From positions 2,108,001 through 2,172,000 of the forward strand of contig NZ_LT996886.1 in NCBI RefSeq assembly GCF_900343145.1: a stretch of 64,000 nucleotides of DNA, given 5' to 3'. Shown one piece after another: positions 1-9,733 of the stretch. Position 1 is the stretch's first letter. Each line of letters begins with the position of its first letter. The notes beneath the pieces are model-generated. The model was not told where the DNA came from and made no database searches. It saw nothing but the letters and a program-made list of their open reading frames with translations. A program made the position numbers and the translations under genes. The DNA is from Tessaracoccus timonensis. Lineage in GTDB: Bacteria > Actinomycetota > Actinomycetes > Propionibacteriales > Propionibacteriaceae.

Positions 1-1613
1 TCGTGTCTCCTGAAGACGAAGACCGCGAGCTGCTGGAGAGCTTCGACCTCGAATTTGGCGAAGACGAAGGCGACGAGGACGACCTCGAGGTTCGTCCCCC
101 GGTGGTCACCGTCATGGGTCACGTCGACCACGGTAAAACCAAGCTGCTCGACGCGTTCCGTCACTCGAACGTGCAGACGCGTGAGGCCGGTGGCATCACG
201 CAGAAGATCGGCGCTTACCAGGTGGAAGCCGAAGTGGAGGGCGAAGAACGCGCCATCACCTTCATCGATACCCCTGGTCACGAGGCATTCACGGCCATGC
301 GTGCCCGTGGCGCGAAGTCGACGGACATCGCCGTGCTGGTGGTTGCCGCCGACGATGGTGTGATGCCGCAGACCATCGAGGCCATGAACCACGCGATGGC
401 CGCCGATGTGCCGATCGTCGTCGCGGTGAACAAGATCGATATGGACACCGCAGACCCGACTAGGGTGCGCGGCCAGCTCTCCGAGTACGGCCTGATCCCG
501 GAAGAGTACGGCGGCGATACGCAGTTCGTCGACGTGTCGGCGGTCACGCGTCAGGGCCTGGACGAGCTCCTCGAAGCCATCGTCCTCACGGCCGACGCGG
601 CGCTCGATCTTCGCGCGAACCCGGATATGGACGCCCAGGGTGTCGCCATCGAGGCCCACCTTGACAAGGGTCGCGGCGCGGTGGCGACGGTCCTCGTACA
701 CCGCGGTACGCTCCGCATCGGTGACTCGATCGTCGCGGGCTCTGCCCACGGACGCGTGCGCGCCATGATCAACGATCAGGGCGACAACGTCGACGAGGCG
801 CCCCCGTCGATGCCGGTGCAGGTGCTCGGCCTCACGTCGGTGCCGGGTGCTGGTGACAACTTCCTCGTCGTTGAAGATGACCGCGTTGCGCGCCAGATCG
901 CGGATAAGCGCGAGGCTCGGATGCGCGCCGCGCTGCAGGCTCGCACCAGCCGCCGCAAGACCTTGGACCAGCTGTTCGAGCAGCTCGAAAAGGGCGAGAC
1001 GCAGGAGCTGCTGCTCATCCTCAAGGGCGACGGGGCTGGCTCCGTCGAAGCGCTCGAGGATGCGCTCACCAAGATCGAGATCTCCGACGAGGTTGGGTTG
1101 CGCGTCATCGACCGCGGTGTTGGTGCCATCACCGAGACGAACGTCTCGCTGGCTGCCGCGTCGAAGGCCGTCATTATCGGCTTCAATGTTCGCCCCACCC
1201 CGCACGCTGCGAAGATGGCGGACGAGGAGAACGTCGATATCCGCTCCTACTCGGTGATCTACGACGCGATCGACGAGATCGAGGCCGCGCTCAAGGGCAT
1301 GCTCAAGCCCATCTACAAGGAGCAGATCCTCGGCCAGGCAGAGATCCGCGAGATCTTCCGCTCGTCGAAGATCGGCAACATTGCGGGTTGTATGGTGCTC
1401 GACGGTGTCATTCGCCGTAACGCCAAGGCGCGGCTCATCCGCGACGGTGTGGTTATCCAAGACACCTCTATCGCCTCGCTGCGTCGTGAGAAGGACGATG
1501 TCACTGAGGTGCGCGAGGGCTTCGAATGTGGCCTCACGCTGCACAACTACAACGACATCAAGACCGAAGACGTAGTCGAGGTCTACGAGATGGTCGAACA
1601 GGAGCGTGAGTGA
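1..1613 (+). CDS. infB: Translation initiation factor IF-2, 5'-truncated by the window edge
   Basis: The reading frame is already open at the first base, so the N-terminal part of IF-2 lies outside the window. IF-2 is the GTPase that places initiator fMet-tRNA on the 30S subunit and promotes subunit joining. The visible 536 residues begin with an acidic linker, then the G domain: GHVDHGKT at about residues 39-46, [12 protein letters not shown]. Domains II, III and the C-terminal tRNA-binding domain follow. Actinobacterial IF-2 usually runs to about 900 residues or more, so roughly 40 percent is missing. The stop overlaps the rbfA start by one base, as expected for the infB-rbfA-truB-ribF operon. 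Confidence 0.97.
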   Translation, partial: VSPEDEDRELLESFDLEFGEDEGDEDDLEVRPPVVTVMGHVDHGKTKLLDAFRHSNVQTREAGGITQKIGAYQVEAEVEGEERAITFIDTPGHEAFTAMRARGAKSTDIAVLVVAADDGVMPQTIEAMNHAMAADVPIVVAVNKIDMDTADPTRVRGQLSEYGLIPEEYGGDTQFVDVSAVTRQGLDELLEAIVLTADAALDLRANPDMDAQGVAIEAHLDKGRGAVATVLVHRGTLRIGDSIVAGSAHGRVRAMINDQGDNVDEAPPSMPVQVLGLTSVPGAGDNFLVVEDDRVARQIADKREARMRAALQARTSRRKTLDQLFEQLEKGETQELLLILKGDGAGSVEALEDALTKIEISDEVGLRVIDRGVGAITETNVSLAAASKAVIIGFNVRPTPHAAKMADEENVDIRSYSVIYDAIDEIEAALKGMLKPIYKEQILGQAEIREIFRSSKIGNIAGCMVLDGVIRRNAKARLIRDGVVIQDTSIASLRREKDDVTEVREGFECGLTLHNYNDIKTEDVVEVYEMVEQERE

Positions 1614-2032
1614 TGCCCAACCCCCGCAATGCCAAACTGGCAGACCAGATCCAGACGATCATCGCGCAGACGCTGGACCGCAAGGTGAAGGATCCCCGCA
1701 AGGGTTTCATCACCATCACTGAGGTGCGGCTGAGCCGCGATAACCGTGAAGCGACGGTGTTCTACACCGTGCTCGGCGACGACACCGCCCGTGCAGGCAG
1801 TGCGGCCGCGCTGGAATCAGCGAAGGGAATGCTGCGCACGGCTGTTGGCCAGCAGCTCGCGATGCGGCACACGCCGACCCTCACGTTCGTGCTCGACGCG
1901 ACGGAGGACGAGGCACGCCACATCGAGGATCTCCTCGCTCGCGCTCAGGCCAGCGACGCGGCCGCTGCGGCGGCACGGGAAGGCAAGTCCTTCGCCGGCG
2001 AAGCCGACCCGTACAAGAAGCCCGAGGAGTGA
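1613..2032 (+). CDS. rbfA: 30S ribosome-binding factor RbfA
   Basis: RbfA is a small KH-like protein that binds the 30S subunit during 16S rRNA 5'-end maturation and cold adaptation. The 139-residue product has the family opening ([33 protein letters not shown]) and the [19 protein letters not shown] segment, followed by an alanine-rich tail typical of actinobacteria. The ATG at 1613 overlaps the infB stop by one base; a GTG one codon upstream (1610) is also possible. The stop overlaps truB by four bases, so it is translationally coupled. Confidence 0.95.
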   Translation: MPNPRNAKLADQIQTIIAQTLDRKVKDPRKGFITITEVRLSRDNREATVFYTVLGDDTARAGSAAALESAKGMLRTAVGQQLAMRHTPTLTFVLDATEDEARHIEDLLARAQASDAAAAAAREGKSFAGEADPYKKPEE

Positions 2033-2919
2033 CAGGTACCACTCTCGATGGGATCGTGGTCCTCGACAAGCCGTCGGGGGCCACGTCTCATCAGATCGTA
2101 GGCCGGCTCAGACGCGTGCTGGGCACGAAGAAAATTGGGCATGCCGGCACGCTTGATCCGATGGCGACGGGGGTGCTCATCCTCGGCGTGGGGAGGGCAA
2201 CCAGGCTGCTGGGCCATCTCGCGCTCAACGACAAGCGTTACAGCGCCACAGTCCGGCTGGGCGAGCGTTCGGATACCGACGACGCCGATGGCACCGTCGT
2301 ACCCGTCGCCGATGCGTCGGCGATCACCAGGGAACAGCTCGAGCAGGCGTTGGCGCAGTTCAGGGGCGACATCATGCAGACTCCGAGTACGGTGTCTGCC
2401 ATCAAAGTCAATGGCCAGCGCGCCTATGCCCTGGCGCGCGAGGGGAAGGGCGTGCGTCTCCAGGCGCGCCCGGTCACGATCGAGCGCCTCGACCTGGGCG
2501 ACGTGCGCGTCGACGGCCAACGCCTCGACGTCGACATCGACGTGGAATGCTCCAGCGGCACCTACATTCGGGCGATCGCCCGGGATCTCGGCGAGGCCCT
2601 CGGCGTGGGCGGTCACCTCACCGCGCTGCGCCGCACCCGCGTCGGGAACTATCTGATCGACGACGCCGTCGTCCTGGGTGATGAGCCGCCGGCGCTCATG
2701 CCGATGGCCGAAGCCGCGAGGCGGAGTTTCCCCGTCGTGCAGCTGGACGATACGCAGGCACGCGACGTTCGGTTCGGTCGGGCGCTGGATATCGAGCTGC
2801 CCGGGGAGACCGTCGGGCTGCTGTCGCCCGGTGGGAAGTTGCTGGCGCTGTACGGCCCGAAGGGTGGCCGGGCCGTTCCCGTTACGGTGCTGGTAGGCCC
2901 TGACGACGATGTGCAATAA
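2029..2919 (+). CDS. truB: tRNA pseudouridine(55) synthase TruB
   Basis: TruB makes pseudouridine at U55 in the T-loop of tRNAs. The 296-residue protein opens with [18 protein letters not shown] and carries the catalytic motif [21 protein letters not shown], with the nucleophile Asp at residue 43. The [30 protein letters not shown] and [18 protein letters not shown] motifs follow in the usual order, with a short C-terminal PUA-like region. The GTG start overlaps the rbfA stop in the arrangement GTGA. Confidence 0.97.
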   Translation: MTGTTLDGIVVLDKPSGATSHQIVGRLRRVLGTKKIGHAGTLDPMATGVLILGVGRATRLLGHLALNDKRYSATVRLGERSDTDDADGTVVPVADASAITREQLEQALAQFRGDIMQTPSTVSAIKVNGQRAYALAREGKGVRLQARPVTIERLDLGDVRVDGQRLDVDIDVECSSGTYIRAIARDLGEALGVGGHLTALRRTRVGNYLIDDAVVLGDEPPALMPMAEAARRSFPVVQLDDTQARDVRFGRALDIELPGETVGLLSPGGKLLALYGPKGGRAVPVTVLVGPDDDVQ

Positions 2920-3808
2920 GGTGACCGACGTGAGTGTTTTGGCAATCGGCAACTTCGACGGGGTACACCTCGGCCATCAGCGCGTGCTGCAGGAAGCGTG
3001 CCAGGGTGATGTTGGCCGACTGATCGTCCTCACCTTTTGGCCTCACCCAGTGGGGGTACTTCGGCCTGACAAGGCACCCAAGCTGCTGATGGGCTTGCGT
3101 GAGCGCATCGCGAAACTGCGCACGTTCGGCGCTAACGAGGTGCGTGTCGTGCGCTTCAACCAGGCCGTGGCCGCGATGTCGCCGGAGGAATTCGTCGAAG
3201 ATTTCCTCGTGGGGTTGCAGCCCACGCGCATTGTCGTCGGCAGCAATTTCCGGTTCGGTGCGAAGGCGGCGGGCGACGTCGACACGTTGCGCGAACTGGC
3301 GCGCGGGCGTTTCGAAGTAACTGCCGTGCCGCTCACTACCGACGGCGACCAGACCATTTCGTCCACCCTCATCCGCGGCAATCTGCGCGACGGTGATGTG
3401 CGTGCTGCGGCTGCGCATCTGGGGTCGCCGTTCGAGTACCGTGGGCTCGTCGTCGTGGGTGATCGCCGGGGCCGCGACCTGGGGTTCCCGACGGCGAACC
3501 TCGTCGTCCCCGACGAGATGGCGGTCCCTGCCGATGGCGTGTACGCGGGATGGCTGACGCGCGTCGATATTCCTGGGTGCGAGCCGCTGCCGGCGGCGAT
3601 TTCCGTCGGATCCAACCCGACGTTCGACGGCACCGAGCACCGCGTCGAGTCGTACGTGCTGGATCGCACCGACCTCAACCTCTACGGCGTGGAAGTGCAG
3701 GTGTCCTTCATTGAACGTCTGCGAGGACAGCAACGGTTCGACGGCGCCCACGCGCTCATCGCCCAGATGCACGAAGACGTCGAGCACGCTCGCGAGATTC
3801 TGCGGTAA
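2909..3808 (+). CDS. ribF: Bifunctional riboflavin kinase / FAD synthetase RibF
   Basis: RibF converts riboflavin to FMN and FAD. The N-terminal FAD-synthetase domain has the nucleotidyltransferase motif GNFDGVHLGHQ near residue 13 and SSTLIRGNLRDGDV. The C-terminal flavokinase domain has VVVGDRRGRDLGFPTANL and SVGSNPTFDGTEHRVESYVL. The ATG at 2909 overlaps truB by 11 bases; GTG codons at 2921 and 2930 are alternative starts, and the later one would put the motif nearer the N-terminus as in many homologues. This is the last gene of the infB operon here. The usual next genes, rpsO and pnp, lie 21 kb further on. Confidence 0.95.
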   Translation: MCNKVTDVSVLAIGNFDGVHLGHQRVLQEACQGDVGRLIVLTFWPHPVGVLRPDKAPKLLMGLRERIAKLRTFGANEVRVVRFNQAVAAMSPEEFVEDFLVGLQPTRIVVGSNFRFGAKAAGDVDTLRELARGRFEVTAVPLTTDGDQTISSTLIRGNLRDGDVRAAAAHLGSPFEYRGLVVVGDRRGRDLGFPTANLVVPDEMAVPADGVYAGWLTRVDIPGCEPLPAAISVGSNPTFDGTEHRVESYVLDRTDLNLYGVEVQVSFIERLRGQQRFDGAHALIAQMHEDVEHAREILR

Positions 3809-3932
3809 CCCACCGCCGATGCTGCCGCTTCGATACCCGTCTCAAAAATAACTCCCTGGCACTGGGAATATTCTGAGCGCCCGTAGAGTTCTGTCACACG
3901 AAGGCAACCGCCAAGTCGTAAGGAAACCGCTC

Positions 3933-4013
3933 ATGGCTCACAGCGCGATGTGCATCATGTCCGCCGCCACCAAGGCCGGGCGCATGATGTGTTGCTGTTT
4001 GATGGCAGCCTGA
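3933..4013 (+). CDS. Cysteine-rich leader peptide (putative cysteine-responsive attenuator)
   Basis: A 26-codon reading frame with a good Shine-Dalgarno (AAGGA, 3920-3924, eight bases before ATG). The peptide ends RMMCCCLMAA, with three consecutive cysteine codons at 3990-3998 and a fourth Cys at 3951. Leader peptides with Cys runs are known in mycobacteria and streptomycetes as sensors of charged tRNA-Cys that control sulfur-acquisition genes. It sits about 110 bases upstream of the VOC gene that begins an operon with a sulfonate-type ABC transporter, which fits that role. A weak TAGAGT at 3884-3889 could be a -10 element. No clear terminator hairpin was recognised between 4014 and 4122, so the mechanism is inferred. 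Confidence 0.72.
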   Translation: MAHSAMCIMSAATKAGRMMCCCLMAA

Positions 4014-4122
4014 GCGAAGCATCCACCCCCGCGTAGGGAATCCCAACAGCTAATTCCGGGCACAGCCATACCCTCATACTCTGAGGCGCTGGTTGGCGTG
4101 CCCTTGTGCGCAAGGAATCACC

Positions 4123-4746
4123 ATGCAACATCTACGAAACCTGGACCACATCGTCGTAGCGACACCCGATCTGGACGCCACGGTGCAGGCGTTTACCGAC
4201 GCCACCGGCGTCTCCCCAGTGCTTGGGGGAGTGCACCCCGACCAGGGCACCCGCAACTTCCTCGTCGCGTTCACAGGCGGTGGTTACCTCGAGATCATCG
4301 GCATCGACGAGCCTCGCTCCGGCCCTCGAGTATTCGACCTGCACCTCGTCGATGCGCCCACCGTGGCCACGTTCGCAGTGCACCCAGACGCACCAGAAGC
4401 CAAGCTGGGCGCAGCGTACGAGTTGGGCTTCGACCTCGGCGTGCTCGGAGCAGGGCAGCGACGTGACCCGTCGGGCACGCTCCTGCGCTGGCGGCTCCCC
4501 CCGCCGCTCGCGTCCGACCATTCGGGTGTGCAGCCATTCGTCATCGACTGGGGCACTACGCCCTCGCCGGAGCACACCGTCGACGCACGCGTTACCCTCG
4601 ACAACTTTCGCGTGACCCATCCCGAGCCCGCCCGAGTGCAAGAACTCTACGCCGCCCTCGACGTCGACGTTCCCGTCGATGAGGGCTCGGAGCCGGCACT
4701 CACCGTGACAGTACATGGCCCGTCGGGCCAGTGGACCCTTCGCTGA
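4123..4746 (+). CDS. VOC-superfamily (glyoxalase-3-like) protein
   Basis: The 207-residue product has a vicinal-oxygen-chelate opening (LRNLDHIVVATPDLDATVQAF) and the motif HPDQGTRNFLVAF-GGGYLEIIG, which matches the Glyoxalase_3-like group. A second half-domain follows (VTLDNFRVTHPEPARVQELY). Substrate is unknown. The ATG at 4123 is chosen because AAGGA lies seven bases upstream; an in-frame start at 4093 would have no ribosome site. It is the first structural gene after the cysteine-rich leader and is followed 11 bases later by an oxidoreductase gene. Confidence 0.85.
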   Translation: MQHLRNLDHIVVATPDLDATVQAFTDATGVSPVLGGVHPDQGTRNFLVAFTGGGYLEIIGIDEPRSGPRVFDLHLVDAPTVATFAVHPDAPEAKLGAAYELGFDLGVLGAGQRRDPSGTLLRWRLPPPLASDHSGVQPFVIDWGTTPSPEHTVDARVTLDNFRVTHPEPARVQELYAALDVDVPVDEGSEPALTVTVHGPSGQWTLR

Positions 4747-4757
4747 CAAGGAGCATC

Positions 4758-5774
4758 ATGCGAGCAGTCATCATTCCCCAGCACGGCACCGTCGACGACC
4801 TCCAGCTAGTCGACGCCCACCCCACGCCCACCGCAACGCCAGGGCACATGGTGGTGAAGGTGCGCGCGAGTTCGTTGAACTACCACGACATCTTCACCCT
4901 GCGCGGCATGCCCGGCATCACCGTGCCGCTGCCCGTCGTACCCGGGCTCGACATCGCCGGCGAGATCGCGGAGCTCGGCGAGGGCGTCGAAGGCTGGAAT
5001 GTCGGCGACCGGGTGCTCGTCGATCCCCTCACCGAGCGAGGACACCTCATGGGTGAGCTGCTCGACGGTGGTCTGGCCGAGTATGCGCTCGTGGAGGCCG
5101 GACAGTTGCTGGCGCTGCCCAACGAGGTGAGCTTCGAGCAGGCGGCGGCCCTGCCCGTCGCATACGGCACCGCCCACCGCATGATCGTCGGAACCAAGGC
5201 CGTGCAGCCGGGGCACAAGGTGCTCGTGCTCGGTGCGTCGGGCGGTGTGGGCACCGCGTCGGTACTGCTGGCAAAGCGCCTGGGCGCCACCGTGGTGGCT
5301 GCCGCAGGGAGCGACGAGAAGGGGGAACGCCTGCTGGAGCTCGGTGCGGACGAGTTCATCAACTACCGCACGCACGACTTCTACGCCTGGACGAAGGAAC
5401 ACCTCGGCAAACCCTCGCGGACAAGCTACGACGGTGGGTTCGACGTGATCGTCAACAACACCGGAGGCGACACCTGGGCGCCGACGCTGCGCTCCACCAA
5501 GCGCGGCGGTGCGATCCTCGTCTGTGGCGCCACCGCTGGGTACAACCCGCCGGAAGACCTGCGCTACGTGTGGAGCTTCGAGCTGCGCATCATCGGCTCG
5601 AACGGCTTCACGAAGGACGACTTCCACGCACTGCTGGGTTACGTCGAGGAAGGATCGTTCTCGCCGGTGATCGACTCGGTCGTCGGCCTTGATGGCGCCA
5701 TCGACGCGCTTGGGCGACTCGAACGTCGCGACTTCCTGGGCAAGATCGTGATCGACCCGTGGAAGGACGCATGA
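4758..5774 (+). CDS. Zinc-binding-dehydrogenase-family NADPH:quinone oxidoreductase-like protein
   Basis: A 338-residue medium-chain dehydrogenase/reductase. It has a GroES-like N-domain (VPGLDIAGEIAELGEGVEGW, VGDRVLVDP) and a Rossmann domain with GASGGVG at about residues 159-165. The four-cysteine structural zinc cluster is absent, as in quinone oxidoreductase and crotonyl-CoA-reductase-like members. The start at 4758 has GGAG just upstream. The stop overlaps the thioesterase ATG (ATGA). The neighbouring thioesterase and acyl-CoA ligase suggest it acts on a CoA-linked or enone intermediate; that is inference. Confidence 0.88.
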   Translation: MRAVIIPQHGTVDDLQLVDAHPTPTATPGHMVVKVRASSLNYHDIFTLRGMPGITVPLPVVPGLDIAGEIAELGEGVEGWNVGDRVLVDPLTERGHLMGELLDGGLAEYALVEAGQLLALPNEVSFEQAAALPVAYGTAHRMIVGTKAVQPGHKVLVLGASGGVGTASVLLAKRLGATVVAAAGSDEKGERLLELGADEFINYRTHDFYAWTKEHLGKPSRTSYDGGFDVIVNNTGGDTWAPTLRSTKRGGAILVCGATAGYNPPEDLRYVWSFELRIIGSNGFTKDDFHALLGYVEEGSFSPVIDSVVGLDGAIDALGRLERRDFLGKIVIDPWKDA

Positions 5775-6094
5775 TGCCGCTCCCCACACTCGACAAGGTG
5801 CAGGCCTGGCTCGACGCCGCACCCTTCCACCAGTGGCTCGGCCTGCGCGTCATTGAGCTCACACCCACCGACGTCACCATCGAGGCCGAGGCGAAGCGCT
5901 CGTGGCTCTCCGACGTCGACCGGGGCTCCGTCCACGGCGGCATCTTGGGCGCGCTGCTCGACACCGCCGCCGACTTCTCTCTGATCGGCACCATCGGCGC
6001 ACCCGTCCCGACGATCGATCTCCAGGTGAACTACCTGCGGCCAGCCGGCGTTGGGCTGCTCACCGCGAAAGGGCACCTCGTGAAGCCTGGGTCG
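5771..6094 (+). pseudogene. PaaI-family thioesterase, N-terminal part (gene split by a 10 kb insertion)
   Basis: The first 108 codons encode a hotdog-fold thioesterase: FHQWLGLRVIEL, then DRGSVHGGILGALLDTAADFS (the HGG motif region), then PTIDLQVNYLRPAG and TAKGHLVKPGS. After TCG at 6092-6094 the similarity stops and the frame runs into unrelated sequence to a stop near 6205. The missing C-terminal strand is found at 16251-16361. Joining the two pieces gives a protein of about 144 residues, the normal family length, reading ...HLVKPGSKVSQIATAWSEV.... This is direct evidence that an insertion interrupted the gene. Confidence 0.9.
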
Positions 6095-6422
6095 CACAAC
6101 CGGTCACGATGGATACAAGACCCCAGTGCGGAGTGGCGCTATCGGATAGCGTCATTACCGGCTATGAACTGGGAATTCCGGCTGCCGCGGACGTTTGGAG
6201 ATTAGCCTGCTGTACCGCTGAGTATCTGGCACGTCACTACCCGGCTGGCGTCCGTAGAGGGGGTGAACCAGTCGGGATCTCGCGCGCAAGAATAGACGCG
6301 GGGTCTCGACAAATGATGCGGGTAGCACCTCTACCTGTAGACGATACCGCTTGCTATTCGTTCTTGCAGGTGGGCCGACGACCATCTGCACTCCTAGTCA
6401 ACTACAAAGCTTTTAGCAAGTT
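6095..6422. other. Island left end, no recognisable gene
   Basis: About 328 bases between the broken thioesterase and the IS256 left terminus. Open frames exist on both strands but none resembles a known protein, and none has a convincing start or ribosome site. It is probably debris from earlier insertions. Confidence 0.5.
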
Positions 6423-7816
6423 GGGGGTCAAGTCCCTTGTAGTGGTGTAACGGCGTTTTCCTCTCGTTTGGGGTTTTAGCCTGCGAGTGCGGGCATGTCG
6501 GCATCGGTCGTGGTTGTGGGTGTGGTGATCAGGTTGAGGCGGCTCTTGGCGAGGACTTCCAGGCCGAGGTAGCGGCGGCCTTCTGCCCATTCATCGGTTT
6601 GCTCGGCCAGGACGGCGCCGACGAGCCGGACAATCGCTTCCCGGTTTGGGAAGATCCCAACCGCATCGGTGCGGCGCCGGATCTCGCGGTTCAGCCGTTC
6701 GGTGGGGTTGTTCGACCAGATCTGCTGCCAGACCTCGGTCGGGAAGCTGGTGAACGCGAGAATGTCAGCGCGGGCGGCATCGAGGTGGTCTGCGACGTCG
6801 GGGAGTTTCTCGGCGGTGTAGTCCAGTAGCCGGTCGAACTGGGCGTGAACAGCATCGGCGTCAGGCTGGTCATAGACGGAGTGGAGCATGGCCTTGACCG
6901 CCGGCCACAAGCTCTTGGGAGTGATGCTCATCAGGTTCGCGGCGTAGTGAGTGCGGCAACGCTGCCAGACGGCACCGGGCAGGTTCGCCGCGATCGCTTC
7001 CACGATGCCTTGGTGGGCGTCGGAGGTGACCAGCCGGACCCCGGACAGTCCTCGGGCGACCGGATCGGCGAAAAACTCGTTCCAGGCCGGGCCGGTCTCG
7101 CTCGTGGCGACCCGCATCCCTAAGACTTCGCGATGCCCGTCGGCGTTGACCCCGGTCGCGAGCATGACGACCGCGTTGACCACACGACCTCCCTCGCGAA
7201 CTTTCATCGTCAACGCGTCGGCGGTCACGAACGTGAACGGCCCAGCATCGCCTAGTGGGCGGTGTCGAAACTCGGCGACGTGCTCGTCCAACTCGGCGGC
7301 CATGCGAGAGACCTGGGACTTCGACAGCCGGTCGATTCCCAACGTCTTGACCAACTTGTCCATCCGACGAGTACTGACTCCAGCGAGATAGCAGTCGGCA
7401 ACAACAGTGATCAATGCGGACTCGGCGCGCTTGCGACGCTCCAGCAGCCACTCAGGGAAATAGGTGCCCTGGCGTAGTTTCGGGACCGCGATGTCCAAGG
7501 TCTCAACACGGGTATCGAGAGGCCGGTGGCGGTAGCCGTTGCGCTGGGCCCGTCGGTCAGGATCTGGGCGGCCGTACTCGGCACCTGCAACCGCATCAGC
7601 ATCCGCAGACAGCAACTCGTTGATCACAGTCTGCAACAGGTGACGCCTCGGCAAGCAGTTCGCCAAGCAGCCCGGCAGGGTCGACAATATGGGTAGCGGT
7701 CATCGTGTGGCCTTTCGCGAGTGAGTTGTAGCGGACGAAACTCGAGGATCACGCGGTGACCGCCCTGCTGTCCAGCACGACCACCCCGCTACACCACTAT
7801 GAGGGACTCAACTCCC
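6423..7816. mobile_element. IS256-family insertion sequence
   Basis: An IS256 (Mutator-type) transposase on the minus strand is bracketed by imperfect inverted repeats. The left end at about 6423-6453 reads GGGGGTCAAGTCCCTTG then TAGTGGTGTAACGG; the complement of the right end at about 7785-7816 reads GGGAGTTGAGTCCCTCA then TAGTGGTGTAGCGG. No matching 8-base target duplication was visible beside the ends, so one flank has probably rearranged since insertion. Confidence 0.85.
6476..7703 (-). pseudogene. IS256-family (Mutator) transposase with an N-terminal frameshift
   Basis: The main 403-codon frame (6476-7687) encodes a DDE transposase of the Mutator class: [55 protein letters not shown], and the C-terminal [24 protein letters not shown]. 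Its only start would be an in-frame TTG with no ribosome site. A different frame gives a natural family opening from ATG at 7703 ([15 protein letters not shown]...LAEASP). The two join near 7640, where the usual residues between ASP and LLQTVIN are missing, so a small out-of-frame deletion is likely. The element is probably not autonomously active. Confidence 0.82.
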
Positions 7817-7976
7817 TTGGTGATTAGTAGCGCCCTCGCTCATCAGCGAGATGCTGTTCGCACATGATCCCACTAGCGCCATGTTCGCGACAGCACCACG
7901 TGTGCCAAACGTGTCGAGGTACTCCGATTCGAGCTGTGGGTTTAGGGCTTGGCGCCTGGCACCGGGACCGCGTCCG

Positions 7977-9719
7977 CTAACCTGAGGTGTGTCTCAGCTG
8001 CCAACGAGACGACGCATCGGCGGCAGCCACGAAATCGTGGAACCGTCCGGGCCGACTAGACAATTCCTTAGGCGTGCCGGTTTCGGCGACGATAGCACCG
8101 TCCGCTAAGGGTTCGAGGAAGACCACCTGATCGGCGCTATCTATGGTGGATAGTCTGTGCGCTACCACGATCACAGTGCGGCCCTCAGATAGTTGACTGA
8201 TGACGTCGCTAATCGCCGATTCATTCTCGCCGTCCAGCGCCGAGGTAATCTCGTCGAGCAGCAGTATCGGAGCATCCTTGATGAATGCCCGAGCGATTGC
8301 CACTCGTTGGCGCTCACCTCCAGACAGGCTCTGCCCGGCAGGCCCCACTTCGGTATCCCAACCGTGAGGCAGCGCCTCAATCACCCGATCAAGTCTCGCC
8401 TTGCGAGCTGCCTCTTCCAACTCGGCGTCCGTCGCATTGGGGCGGGCAATCCGCAGATTCTCCCGGATCGTGGTGTCAAACAGGTAGGTGTCCTGGAACA
8501 CCATCGAGGTCAGCTCCATGATCCGCGTGGTTGGAATCTCGCGCACGTCCACCCCGCCGATGGTCACGCTACCGGCGTCGACATCCCAAAACCTTGCGGT
8601 GAGACGCAAGATCGTCGACTTCCCGGCCCCTGACGGCCCCACTAGTGCGGTGACTGCTCCCTGCGGGGCGGTGAGCGAGACATCGTCTAGGACAGGCCGG
8701 CCTGACTCGTAGGAAAACGACACTCCTCGGAATTCAATCGACGTCCCACGCGGTTCCCGTGCCTGCTCGGAATCAGGTTCGGCAAGTGGCGCGGCATCAA
8801 GGATTATTCCCATCTGGCGCAACGCCACTGCGGCGTTATCGACCTCAGATGCGTAGAGCGCGGCTTTTGTGAGCGGCAGCAGCATGCGCGCACTGACCGC
8901 CGCGATCACCAGATACGCAATCGGGTCCAGACGCGCTCCGGTCACGAACGACAGCCCCAAGGCGAGCACCACCGCGAAAGTCACGTTAGCGATGAGGTTG
9001 AATCCTTGGGCAGGTCGGCCCTTGATCCGAAGCCCGGCCAACGTCGCCTCAGAGTCGGCTTGCAGAGTCTCTTGTACGGGGTCCCACGACGTCGCGGCAC
9101 CCGTGGCTCGAAGCACCGGTTGTAGCCTGGCGAACTCAATCAACCGGCCGGCTGCGGCGGCCGAGGTACGGTCTTCCATGTCATTGGCTCTGGTTGTTGC
9201 CGCCGACATTCTCCGCCACGTGAGAATAAACGGCAAGATCGACACTGCCATGACCACAGCTAACGGCCACTCAATGAATGCGGTGGCAACGAGCATCACC
9301 AACGGCACGATGAAGGCGTTGCACAGGTTCGGGATCACCATTGATGCCAGATGCGACAGGGTGTTGATCTCCTTGGATGTCGCATTAGCCACGTCCGCTT
9401 CGCGTTTGGCATTAAACCACCCAAGCGGCAGCTGCAAGACATGATCTGCTACGCGATCAATTAAGGTATCGCATACTTCATAGACGCTGATCCGATAGGA
9501 GCGGTACATCGCGAAGGTGTCGACCGTCACCGTGATCGCGCCGAGGATGGCAACGACGACGAGCCAGGTGCCAAGGGTTTCAGAGCGGGAGAATAATGCC
9601 CGAAGGAAGGGGATCATCAACGCCAGTGTGATGCCTTGTAGGACAGCGGAGAAGGCGAACCAGCCCACCAACGTACGCAACTCGGCCCTGTTGACGACCC
9701 TGATCATTAGTTTCCACAT
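7977..9719 (-). CDS. ABC transporter, fused permease/ATPase (YbtQ/IrtB-like half-transporter)
   Basis: A 580-residue half-transporter of the type IV exporter fold. Six predicted membrane helices (about residues 10-310) precede an ATPase domain with GPSGAGKST, LSGGERQRVAIARAF, ILLLDEITSALD and the H-loop VAHRLSTI. The ATG at 9719 has AAGGAGAG just upstream and lies 15 bases after the previous gene's stop, so the pair is co-translated and probably forms a heterodimer. Relatives with this layout import iron-siderophore complexes (YbtP/YbtQ, IrtA/IrtB). Its place downstream of a DtxR operator supports iron or metallophore transport; export is also possible. Confidence 0.87.
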   Translation of the reverse strand: MWKLMIRVVNRAELRTLVGWFAFSAVLQGITLALMIPFLRALFSRSETLGTWLVVVAILGAITVTVDTFAMYRSYRISVYEVCDTLIDRVADHVLQLPLGWFNAKREADVANATSKEINTLSHLASMVIPNLCNAFIVPLVMLVATAFIEWPLAVVMAVSILPFILTWRRMSAATTRANDMEDRTSAAAAGRLIEFARLQPVLRATGAATSWDPVQETLQADSEATLAGLRIKGRPAQGFNLIANVTFAVVLALGLSFVTGARLDPIAYLVIAAVSARMLLPLTKAALYASEVDNAAVALRQMGIILDAAPLAEPDSEQAREPRGTSIEFRGVSFSYESGRPVLDDVSLTAPQGAVTALVGPSGAGKSTILRLTARFWDVDAGSVTIGGVDVREIPTTRIMELTSMVFQDTYLFDTTIRENLRIARPNATDAELEEAARKARLDRVIEALPHGWDTEVGPAGQSLSGGERQRVAIARAFIKDAPILLLDEITSALDGENESAISDVISQLSEGRTVIVVAHRLSTIDSADQVVFLEPLADGAIVAETGTPKELSSRPGRFHDFVAAADASSRWQLRHTSG

Positions 9720-9733
9720 GAGCGTGTCTCTCC

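Noticed and set aside
4093-4122. Longer VOC protein start with a CPC motif
   Set aside because: No ribosome site; the ATG at 4123 has AAGGA at the right distance.
5902-6450. Continuation of an open frame past the thioesterase junction as a fusion gene
   Set aside because: The frame differs from the thioesterase frame and the sequence after 6094 has no family similarity; island debris is a simpler reading.
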